Part shown: piece by piece, positions 1 to 7,104 of the stretch | Numbering within the stretch: the stretch's first letter is position 1 | Layout of the letters: each line of letters begins with the position of its first letter | NCBI GenBank assembly: GCA_934339365.1 | Contig: CAKRHW010000003.1 | Coordinates: 62,001 to 126,000 of the forward strand | DNA: 64,000 nt | Direction: 5' to 3' | Origin: an uncultured Lachnospiraceae bacterium | Lineage (GTDB): Bacteria > Bacillota > Clostridia > Lachnospirales > Lachnospiraceae | Notes under the pieces: model-generated | Told to the model about the DNA's origin: nothing | The model's input: the letters and a program-made list of their open reading frames with translations, nothing else | The model's database searches: none | Translations under genes and position numbers: made by a program

Positions 1-215
1 CCATTCTTTGCCTGATTTAATTCAATATCTAAAATCATCAGATCGTAAGAAAATGAAAGATGTTGAGTCTTACAATCTGATAAGATGTTATGAAAGTCTT
101 CTGGCTTCAACAAATCAATCTTATAATGAAGCGGATGCTGCTTCATAAAATCAGTAATTAATTGAAAGATTGTCTGTCGGCACTTCTTTTTATCATCGCA
201 AATAGCTATTCTCAT
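1..215 (-). CDS. LytTR/AgrA-type response regulator, N-terminal part (3' end beyond the left edge)
   Basis: The first 71 residues of a receiver domain are present. It starts MRIAICDDKKKC, with the acidic pair D7/D8, and the likely phospho-acceptor is D63 in the hydrophobic strand YDLMILDIEL. The ATG is at 215 on the minus strand, with a GGATGG ribosome site upstream. It faces away from the GHKL sensor kinase at 424, the usual pairing for an AgrA/VirR-type system. The effector domain lies outside the window, so LytTR is inferred from the partner kinase type and the receiver sequence rather than seen. This is a genuine coding start, broken only by the window edge. Confidence 0.75.
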   Translation of the reverse strand, partial: MRIAICDDKKKCRQTIFQLITDFMKQHPLHYKIDLLKPEDFHNILSDCKTQHLSFSYDLMILDIELNQAKN

Positions 216-289
216 AGTAATTCATATCCATCCTTTTCACTTGTTTTGTAAAGTTAAGTGTATGAAAAAGATAGAAAAAATGCAATACT

Positions 290-339
290 CTAGTGAATAA
301 TCTGCTAGAGGAAATTCCACTAGTGTAAAAAACTCTAAG
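290..339. repeat. CTAG iterons at 15-bp spacing in the divergent promoter region
   Basis: CTAGTG (290), CTAGAG (305) and CTAGTG (320) recur exactly every 15 bp. A degenerate CTAAGA sits in phase at 335. The array lies between the divergent regulator and kinase genes, just upstream of the kinase -35 element. It looks like a set of half-sites for a DNA-binding protein, plausibly the adjacent regulator; that assignment is inference. Confidence 0.5.
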
Positions 340-366
340 AATTGTAAAAATAAATGAATAATTTAC

Positions 367-394
367 TTGAAAAAAAGTTCAATTTGACTATAAT
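367..394 (+). promoter_or_regulatory. Sigma-A type promoter of the GHKL kinase
   Basis: TTGAAA (367-372), a 16-bp spacer and a perfect TATAAT (389-394), about 30 bp before the kinase GTG start. Confidence 0.75.
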
Positions 395-423
395 GGGTAT
401 ATGTAAACATAAGGAGAGAAAGT

Positions 424-1176
424 GTGAAGAATACAAAAGATATCATGCAGACAGTAGGATTGTCTTTCTTAGGGACGATCTTTCTTGCAACGACAGGGGC
501 AGTTTTAAGTTGGAAAGTTTCATCAGATGTTACATTTTGGGTGATTTTTTCTTTGGAGTATATTTGGTGCATGCAATTTGTATGGAGACATCAGAAGGAA
601 AAGAACGAGATAATTTTTAGAGAAAAAAGAATCAGAATGTTGAAACATGATTTAGAAGACCGGATTTTTTGTATGAATCATTTGTTTGTTTCTGGGAATA
701 TAGAAGAAGCGAAAGAGATGATTCTGGATATGAATGTAGAGTATCGAATGTATGATATGGATGCCATCTGTAAGGACCGTATGTTAGATGCTTTATTAAA
801 GAAGTGGACTTATATCTGCAAAGAGAAGCATATCGCACTTCACTTAGATATCGAAGCAGAAGAGAAGATTCGTATAGATAAATCAGATATGTGCAAAATA
901 ATATCAAACTTATTAAAAAATGCGGTAGAAGCGACATCTGGGAATCAGGATTTTCAATGGATTGATTTTAAATTAAAACAGTCGGATAAAGCATTACAGA
1001 TTGCATGCAGGAATAGCATGTCAGAACAGGAGAAACACTTAGAACAAAGAAAGGAAGCAGACAGAGGATATGGTTTGCAGATTATAAATTATGCCATTGA
1101 AAAATATGATGGAATCATGAACGTTTTGAAAAAGAAAGAAGAATATGTTACAATGATTGAGATTGAATATGAATGA
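424..1176 (+). CDS. Short GHKL sensor histidine kinase (AgrC/LytS-like)
   Basis: This 250-aa protein starts at GTG, seven bases after AAGGAG (411-416). Two hydrophobic segments (about residues 10-30 and 36-54) form a minimal membrane anchor. The phospho-accepting histidine is H75 in RMLKHDLEDR. The ATPase part carries an N-box (IISNLLKNAVEA) and a glycine-rich G-box (RGYGLQIINYAIEKY), typical of HATPase_c_5. Family knowledge: such kinases phosphorylate LytTR regulators in peptide sensing or envelope response. AgrC proteins normally have six or seven membrane segments, so this two-segment version is reduced and its signal is unclear. The partner is the divergent regulator at 1-215. deoD follows 55 bp downstream without a visible terminator. 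Confidence 0.85.
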   Translation: MKNTKDIMQTVGLSFLGTIFLATTGAVLSWKVSSDVTFWVIFSLEYIWCMQFVWRHQKEKNEIIFREKRIRMLKHDLEDRIFCMNHLFVSGNIEEAKEMILDMNVEYRMYDMDAICKDRMLDALLKKWTYICKEKHIALHLDIEAEEKIRIDKSDMCKIISNLLKNAVEATSGNQDFQWIDFKLKQSDKALQIACRNSMSEQEKHLEQRKEADRGYGLQIINYAIEKYDGIMNVLKKKEEYVTMIEIEYE

Positions 1177-1231
1177 CAATGAATTCAAATAAAAATTTTA
1201 ACAGAATTGATAAGCAGAGGAGGAAGGGCAA

Positions 1232-1951
1232 ATGGCTACACCACATAATCACGCAGAAAATGGAGAAATTGCGAAGATCGTTTTAATGCCAGGCGATCCA
1301 TTAAGAGCAAAATATATTGCAGAGACTTATTTAGAGCACTGCGTAATGTTTAATCAGGTCCGTAATATGTATGGTTACACAGGAACATATAAGGGGAAAA
1401 AGATTTCGGTGATGGGACATGGAATGGGGAATCCATCTATGGGAATCTACTCATATGAGTTATATCATGAATATGATGTAGAATGCATTATTCGCATTGG
1501 TTCGGTAGGTGGAATTGCAGATCATGTTCATTTAAGGGATATTATATTGGCAATGGGAGTATCTACAGATTCTAATTATGGCATGCAATATCAGCTTCCA
1601 GGAAAGTTTGCTCCGATTGCAGATTATGATTTATTAGAAAAAGCTGTCAAAATTGCAAAAGATCAGAAGTTATCTTTCCATGTGGGAAATGTTTTATCTA
1701 CAGATGTTTTTTATTCAGATAATGTGGAGACTAATACATTATGGAAGAAGATGAACGTGTTAGGCGTGGAAATGGAATCTGCTGCGTTATATATGAATGC
1801 TGCAAGAGCTAAGAAAAAAGCACTTTCCATTTTGACCGTTTCTGATCATGTGTTTACGAAGGAAGCATTGACTGCACAAGAGAGAGAAAAATCGTTTACG
1901 GATATGATGGAATTAGCATTGTCAGTGGTAAGTGAATCAGATGAAATATGA
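1232..1951 (+). CDS. deoD: Purine-nucleoside phosphorylase, DeoD type
   Basis: A 239-aa cytoplasmic enzyme that phosphorolyses purine (deoxy)nucleosides to the free base and (deoxy)ribose-1-phosphate in salvage. It matches hexameric DeoD end to end: N-terminal MATPHNHAENGEIA, phosphate-site stretch MPGDPLRAKYIAE, the VMGHGMGNPS loop, GVEMESAALY contacting ribose, and the catalytic Asp in VSDHVFTKE. Where E. coli reads GSCGAV this protein reads GSVGGI, a conservative change. The ATG follows GAGGAGG. It lies between the sensor kinase and a DegV gene on the same strand, possibly one transcript. Confidence 0.95.
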   Translation: MATPHNHAENGEIAKIVLMPGDPLRAKYIAETYLEHCVMFNQVRNMYGYTGTYKGKKISVMGHGMGNPSMGIYSYELYHEYDVECIIRIGSVGGIADHVHLRDIILAMGVSTDSNYGMQYQLPGKFAPIADYDLLEKAVKIAKDQKLSFHVGNVLSTDVFYSDNVETNTLWKKMNVLGVEMESAALYMNAARAKKKALSILTVSDHVFTKEALTAQEREKSFTDMMELALSVVSESDEI

Positions 1952-1988
1952 GGGTAGATAGGATAGAACAAGAATAAGGAGAATGGAA

Positions 1989-2864
1989 ATGTCAGATTTT
2001 ATTATATTAACAGATGCGACATTAGATTTGCCGGAAGAAATAATTCAAAAATGGAAAATTGAAGTTATTCCAATGCCATTTCATGTAGATGGAACATCCT
2101 ATTTACATTATCCTGATGAGAGGGAATTAAGCGGAAAAGAGTTTTATCAGGCACTAAGGAGTGGGGCAACAGCAACAACTGCCCAGATTATTCCGTCCGT
2201 TTTTGAATCCGAATTTCGAAAGTATTTAGAACAGGGAAAGGATGTGTTATGCATTTCATTTTCATCTGGGTTAAGTGGAACGTATCAATCAGCCTGTATA
2301 GCACTTCAGAATGTGATAGATGATTATCCAAAGCAAAAGATTCTTTGTGTGGATTCTTTATGTGCTTCTATTGGATTGGGAATGTTGTTGTTTTATGTTT
2401 CTAAATTGCGAGAAGAAGGGAAAACAATAGAAGAGACTGCGAAATGGATTGAGCAGCATCGATATCATATCAGGCATTGGTTTTGTGTAGAAGATTTGAA
2501 TCATTTGAAAAAAGGAGGAAGAGTTACTGCAGTAGAGGCAGTGATTGGATCTGCATTAAAAATTAAGCCAGTGCTATCTATGGATCGGGAGGGACATTTA
2601 AGTCTGGTTGCAAAAGCAAGAGGAAATAAAAAAGCTTTATCGTTTTTGATTTCAAAATTAAAAGAAGAGGGCAAAGAAAAGGAAGAAGTTGTAATTGTAG
2701 GACATGCAGATGCATTAGAAACGGCAGAACAGGTAAAACAGAAGATTGTGGAAGAAAATCTTGCAAAAGAGGTTTTGATTAGCAATATAGGACCGATTAT
2801 TGGTACCCACGTTGGACCTGGAATGGTTGCACTTTCTTTTTATGGAACATCAAATATCGAATAA
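1989..2864 (+). CDS. DegV family fatty-acid-binding protein (FakB-like)
   Basis: About 291 aa. DegV/FakB proteins hold a fatty acid while the FakA kinase phosphorylates its carboxylate for phospholipid synthesis. Family marks: N-terminal FIILTDATLDLP, the loop SSGLSGTYQSA and the C-terminal GPIIGTHVGPG. The start is placed at ATG 1989, because AAGGAG (1976-1981) is seven bases from it but only one base from the in-frame ATG at 1983. A convergent, clearly diverged DegV gene lies at 2937-3821; no fakA is in the window. The bound lipid cannot be predicted from the sequence. Confidence 0.85.
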   Translation: MSDFIILTDATLDLPEEIIQKWKIEVIPMPFHVDGTSYLHYPDERELSGKEFYQALRSGATATTAQIIPSVFESEFRKYLEQGKDVLCISFSSGLSGTYQSACIALQNVIDDYPKQKILCVDSLCASIGLGMLLFYVSKLREEGKTIEETAKWIEQHRYHIRHWFCVEDLNHLKKGGRVTAVEAVIGSALKIKPVLSMDREGHLSLVAKARGNKKALSFLISKLKEEGKEKEEVVIVGHADALETAEQVKQKIVEENLAKEVLISNIGPIIGTHVGPGMVALSFYGTSNIE

Positions 2865-2865
2865 A

Positions 2866-2917
2866 AAAACTGTCATACTTACACTTTCTGTGGTGTAATC
2901 GTATGACAGTTTTTTTC
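2866..2917. terminator. Bidirectional terminator between the two degV genes
   Basis: Perfect 10-bp arms ACTGTCATAC (2869-2878) and GTATGACAGT (2901-2910), with an A-run on the left and a T-run on the right. It can therefore end transcription from both convergent genes. Confidence 0.85.
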
Positions 2918-2936
2918 TATACCTAAGGAAATTTGT

Positions 2937-3821
2937 TTAGGCATCGTATTTTTTTAAAAGAGCAACTCCAAGTGGATAAGGACCGGTATGGCATCCAATG
3001 GTGGTTCCGATTCGTGACTGAATGGAGTCATCACTTTTAATAGAAAGCTTTTCGAATAATAATTCTTTAAAGGCTTCATATTCATCTTTTCCATATCCGT
3101 AACCTGCAAGGAAAGAATAATCATGGATATCAATCTGTTCTTTTTCAATATATTTTTTTAGACAATCCAGGACAGATAAAATAGATTTCTTACGGCTTCT
3201 TGAAATACCCCCTAAAGTAATGTCTCCATGCTGCATAACAATGGTAGGCCGGATTCCAAGTTTATCACCTGCTAAAACGGCAAGTTTTCCGATTCGTCCA
3301 TTTTTGACTAAATATTCCATAGAACCAATTGTAAAATAGATTCTTCCGGTATCTTTGATGCGTTCTAGATTCTCAATTGCATCATGATAAGATATGCCAT
3401 TATCGCGCATACGTACAGCCTCATTTACAAATAATGCCTGCGACATAGTATTTAAAGTGGAATCAATAATTGTGATTTGTGCAGCAGGGTACTGTTCAAG
3501 CAGTTGTTCGGCAGCTGTTTTAGCACTGTTATAAGAGCCAGAGAACTTCGATGTTATGGTAATACAAATGATAGGTGTATTATTTTGAACGATTGGTTCG
3601 AATACCTCTAAGTAATCACCGATAGAAGGAAGAGATGACTTTGGAACGGCATGTTCCTGAATCATTTTCTCATAAAAAGTATCATGTGTGATGCCAATTC
3701 CTTCTTTTGAATAATTTTGCCCGTCAAATGTCACATAAAATGGAACTTTGTAAATATGATGCTTTTGAACATATTCATCAAGTAAGTCGCAAGCACCGTC
3801 ACTAATAATCTCGTAATTCAT
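2937..3821 (-). CDS. DegV family fatty-acid-binding protein (second copy)
   Basis: A 294-aa DegV/FakB-type protein: N-terminal IISDGACDL, central TSKFSGSYNSA and C-terminal GTTIGCHTGPYPLG, matching the lipid-pocket signatures of the family. The ATG at 3821 is preceded by GAGG on the minus strand. It is convergent with the DegV gene at 1989 and only loosely similar to it, so this is an old paralogue pair, probably with different acyl preference. A promoter with an embedded palindrome lies just upstream (3856-3884), so unlike its neighbour this copy looks individually regulated. Confidence 0.87.
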   Translation of the reverse strand: MNYEIISDGACDLLDEYVQKHHIYKVPFYVTFDGQNYSKEGIGITHDTFYEKMIQEHAVPKSSLPSIGDYLEVFEPIVQNNTPIICITITSKFSGSYNSAKTAAEQLLEQYPAAQITIIDSTLNTMSQALFVNEAVRMRDNGISYHDAIENLERIKDTGRIYFTIGSMEYLVKNGRIGKLAVLAGDKLGIRPTIVMQHGDITLGGISRSRKKSILSVLDCLKKYIEKEQIDIHDYSFLAGYGYGKDEYEAFKELLFEKLSIKSDDSIQSRIGTTIGCHTGPYPLGVALLKKYDA

Positions 3822-3855
3822 ATTAATACCTCAAAAATTGAAATTTATGTTTCTC

Positions 3856-3884
3856 ATTATAACATGTAGTATTGCATACTACAA
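3856..3884 (-). promoter_or_regulatory. Promoter of the minus-strand degV with an embedded 17-bp palindrome
   Basis: On the minus strand: -35 TTGTAG (3884-3879), a 17-bp spacer and -10 TATAAT (3861-3856). The palindrome GTAGTAT-TGC-ATACTAC (3866-3882) fills the spacer and overlaps the -35, the classic position for a repressor site. From memory its core, TAGTA...ATACTA, resembles the FapR box of fatty-acid regulation; this is unverified. Confidence 0.6.
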
Positions 3885-3908
3885 TATGAAATATTTAAGA
3901 TTTAAAAG

Positions 3909-3949
3909 AAAAAAATCATGATCAAATGATATGACCATGATTTTTTTTT
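3909..3949. terminator. Terminator of the trkA-trkH operon
   Basis: The hairpin arms AAATCATG and CATGATTT, with inner TCA/TGA pairs, are flanked by A- and T-runs. It sits directly behind the trkH stop codon, read on the minus strand. Confidence 0.75.
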
Positions 3950-5417
3950 AATTACGCGGAATTGATTTTTTTTGCATGAACATACTTTTCCAGATACCAG
4001 GATGAAATAAAATCAGTAATGGAAATAGTTCTAAGCGACCTGCGAGCATATCAAACATTAAAATATATTTAGAAAAATTTGAAAATAAATCAAAATTTTC
4101 TGTTGGACCAACTAATGCCAAACCAGGACCGATATTATTAATAGTAGCTGCAACAGCTGTAAAATTCGTTACTAAATCATTTCCATCAAATGAAATGGCA
4201 AGAACGGATGCAGAAAAAACAATCATAAATGTAATGAAATATACATTGGTTGCACGAACGATTTCATGTTCGATTGGTTTACCATCAATTTTGATTTTTT
4301 TGACACTCTTTGGATGGATATAAGAATTTAATTCTTTTCCTACTGTTTTAACTAAAATAACAAAACGAGAAACTTTAATCCCTCCACCTGTACTTCCTGC
4401 ACAGGCTCCGACAAACATGAGCAGAACCAGGATGCTTTTAGAAGTTTGCGGCCAGGTGTTAAAGTCAGTTGTCGAAAATCCGGTAGTTGTAATAATAGAT
4501 GCCACTTGAAAAGAAGCATTCGTTAAAGCATGAAATGCATTCACAGATGTTTGTAGTATATTCAAAAAGATTACAAGGATGGAAGAAAAAATAATAAGAA
4601 AATAGTATTTTACTTCTTCCATACAAAAAGCTTTTTTGAATTTGTGAAACAATATCAGATAAAATGCATTAAAATTGACACCAAATAAAATCATAAAAAT
4701 GGTAATTACCCATTGTAAATAAGGGGAGTAAGATGCCATACTGTCATTTTTGAAACCAAAACCACCGGTTCCTGCCGTTGCAAATCCGGTATTCAGAGCT
4801 TCAAAGAGGGGCATTTTTCCAATCAATAGTAAAATAATTTCTAAAAATGTCATACAGAAATAGATGATATATAAAATACGTGCGGTGTATTTCATTTTCG
4901 GAACTAATTTGCCGACGGATGGTCCTGGGCTTTCTGCCCGCATCAGGTTGATATCTGAGCCGCCACTGAGTGGAATGATAGCCATTAAAAAAACTAAAAC
5001 TCCCATGCCACCAATCCAGTGTGTAAAACTTCTCCAAAATATTGCGGAATGTGAAAGTGCTTCAACATCAGAGACAACACTGGCTCCGGTTGTAGTAAAA
5101 CCAGAAATAGTTTCAAACAAGGCATTGGTAAAGGATGGAATCTCTTTGCTGAGCCAGAGAGGAATACATCCAAAAAAACTAAGGATAATCCAGCTTAATG
5201 CAGTTGCAATACAGCCTTCTTTTAAATAAAAAACAAAGTTTTCCGGTTTTTTATGAGACATAATAGTGCCAATCACAAGACAGGCAATTGCAGTTGCAAA
5301 AAAATAAAGTCCCTGGTGTTCATGATAAATAATAGAAACAAGGAATGGAAGCAATAAAATTGCTGCTTCCATTCGAAGTACCTGTCCTAGTACATATCGG
5401 ATAACAGAACTATTCAT
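3948..5417 (-). CDS. trkH: TrkH family potassium uptake protein, membrane subunit
   Basis: A 489-aa polytopic membrane protein of the Trk/Ktr/HKT superfamily that forms the K+ pathway. The four selectivity-filter loops can be recognised: SGFTTTGASV, TAGTGGFGF, ITTTGFSTTDF and NNIGPGL. The repeated membrane-pore-membrane units span the whole protein, and the length is usual for TrkH. The ATG at 5417 has AAGGAGG upstream, about 13 bases away. It is the second gene of a minus-strand operon, 25 bp behind trkA, whose product gates it. The gene ends at a strong terminator hairpin. Confidence 0.93.
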   Translation of the reverse strand: MNSSVIRYVLGQVLRMEAAILLLPFLVSIIYHEHQGLYFFATAIACLVIGTIMSHKKPENFVFYLKEGCIATALSWIILSFFGCIPLWLSKEIPSFTNALFETISGFTTTGASVVSDVEALSHSAIFWRSFTHWIGGMGVLVFLMAIIPLSGGSDINLMRAESPGPSVGKLVPKMKYTARILYIIYFCMTFLEIILLLIGKMPLFEALNTGFATAGTGGFGFKNDSMASYSPYLQWVITIFMILFGVNFNAFYLILFHKFKKAFCMEEVKYYFLIIFSSILVIFLNILQTSVNAFHALTNASFQVASIITTTGFSTTDFNTWPQTSKSILVLLMFVGACAGSTGGGIKVSRFVILVKTVGKELNSYIHPKSVKKIKIDGKPIEHEIVRATNVYFITFMIVFSASVLAISFDGNDLVTNFTAVAATINNIGPGLALVGPTENFDLFSNFSKYILMFDMLAGRLELFPLLILFHPGIWKSMFMQKKSIPRN

Positions 5418-5442
5418 AGTAACAAAAAATCCTCCTTCGCAT

Positions 5443-6834
5443 TTAGATATTTAAAATGTCCCGTATATCACGAAAACCTGTATGTGTCGTAACAATCATA
5501 ACGGTATCTCCCACTTGTATAGAATCCTGACCACTAGGAATAATGATAGAACCATTACGATTAATAAAAGAAATCAGCAAATTCTTTTTTAAGGAAAGAT
5601 TCATAATCGGTGTATCTGTTACATCAGACGGTTCGTCAATACGGAATTCTATTGCTTCTGCTTTGTAGTCAAATAAATGATATAACGTTTCGATATTGCT
5701 GTTCATAGAATTCTTTTTTGCACGTACATAGGCAATAATTGCTTCAGCAGTAATATATCTAGGGTATATGACACTTCCAAGATCTAGCTGGCTGATAACA
5801 TTTTTGAAATTAATTCGATTAATCTTTGTTATAATTTTTGCCTTTGAAACCTGACGGGCATAAAGGGTTAAAAGTACATTTTCTTCATCAATTCCAGTCA
5901 GAGGAACGAAAGATTCTGCATATTCAATACCTTCTTCTTTTAATAAGGTCTGATCGGTTCCGTCTCCGTTAATAATAGTTGCCTTAGGTAAAAGAATACT
6001 TAATTCTTCACAACGTGCAACACTGCTTTCGATAATTTTGACAGAAACTCCCATACTGATTAATTCTTTTGCAAGATAAAAAGCGGCTTTCCCTCCGCCG
6101 ATAATCATTGTATTTTTTACACGTGAGGTTTTGATTCCGATGTCACATAAAAAGGTTCTTGCTATATTACGTGAAGAAACAAAGCTGATAATATCGCCCT
6201 TGTGTAAGACAAAATCTCCTGATGGAATGTAAACCTGACCATTTCTTTCGATTGCAGAAATCAAAATAGAAGTATGAATCAAAGAACTGAGATTTGCAAT
6301 TGCTAAACCATCTAATGGATTATGCTCTGGAATTTTAAATTTGACAAGTTCAGCCTGTCCATGTGCAAATGAATTAACCTCTAATGCAGATGGAAGAAAT
6401 AAAATTCTAGAAGCTTCCTTGGCTGCTTCGAGTTCAGGATTAATAATCATAGCTAATCCTAGTTTTTCACGCAGATATTCTACCTCATTACTATAATCGG
6501 GTGTTCGTACTCTGGCAATTGCAGCACAGTTTCCTACACGTCTGGCAACAGTACAACATAGTAGATTTAATTCATCAGAATCTGTAACAGAAATAATTAA
6601 GTCTGTAGTTTCAATACCGGCTTCCATTTGAACATTGTAGCTTGCACCGTTTCCTACAATCCCCATAATATCATATAAGTTGGTTAATTCCTGAATCTTT
6701 TGAGGACTTTTATCGATAATCGTGATATCGTGTCCTTCTTTGGTAAGTTGTTCAATCAGGGCAGCTCCCACTTTGCCACAACCAACAATGATAATATGTA
6801 ATCCTTTTTTGCCGGGAAGTTTTTCTTTAAACAT
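5443..6834 (-). CDS. trkA: Trk system potassium uptake protein TrkA (NAD-binding gating subunit)
   Basis: A cytoplasmic ring subunit that binds nucleotides and opens TrkH. There are two RCK units: the first begins HIIIVGCGKVGAALIEQL (GxGxxG), the second MIIGGGKAAFYLAKEL; each is followed by a TrkA_C domain. The start is uncertain. An upstream in-frame GTG at 6900 would add 22 non-conserved residues and has no ribosome site. The ATG at 6834 fits the family better, but its nearest purine-rich element (AGAAAGGA) is about 26 bases upstream, with a small CACT-TTTT-AGTG hairpin between. Length from 6834 is 463 aa. Confidence 0.92.
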   Translation of the reverse strand: MFKEKLPGKKGLHIIIVGCGKVGAALIEQLTKEGHDITIIDKSPQKIQELTNLYDIMGIVGNGASYNVQMEAGIETTDLIISVTDSDELNLLCCTVARRVGNCAAIARVRTPDYSNEVEYLREKLGLAMIINPELEAAKEASRILFLPSALEVNSFAHGQAELVKFKIPEHNPLDGLAIANLSSLIHTSILISAIERNGQVYIPSGDFVLHKGDIISFVSSRNIARTFLCDIGIKTSRVKNTMIIGGGKAAFYLAKELISMGVSVKIIESSVARCEELSILLPKATIINGDGTDQTLLKEEGIEYAESFVPLTGIDEENVLLTLYARQVSKAKIITKINRINFKNVISQLDLGSVIYPRYITAEAIIAYVRAKKNSMNSNIETLYHLFDYKAEAIEFRIDEPSDVTDTPIMNLSLKKNLLISFINRNGSIIIPSGQDSIQVGDTVMIVTTHTGFRDIRDILNI

Positions 6835-6882
6835 TGTGATTACTTTTGCACTAAAAAGTGTATCCTTTCTCTTTATTTGAAA

Positions 6883-6927
6883 GAGGCTTTCTGGCCTCAC
6901 ATTTATACTGATGTATTATAGCATCAG
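6883..6927 (-). promoter_or_regulatory. trkA promoter region: dyad around the -10, and a 5' leader hairpin
   Basis: On the minus strand a perfect TATAAT (6920-6915) is bracketed by the inverted repeat CTGATG (6908-6913) / CATCAG (6922-6927). Just downstream, the leader contains GAGGC-CAGAAA-GCCTC, a short perfect hairpin. No convincing -35 is visible. The layout suggests repressor or activator control of potassium uptake. Confidence 0.5.
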
Positions 6928-7104
6928 CACTAGAAAAAAGCTATGTTATTTTTGCATACTTTGTATAGAAAATGCTAAAGTTTTTACTGAAAATAGATGA
7001 AGAAAAAAGAAGATAGAATGTTATGGGGGAAGGAATGACCAAGCATAGCATTTTATAAATAGATATGTTAAAATATGAAAAAAGAGAGAAATGAGGAGAA
7101 AGAA

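Noticed and set aside
6835..6900. GTG at 6900 as the trkA start
   Set aside because: It adds 22 residues not expected in TrkA, lacks a ribosome site and lies within the leader hairpin.
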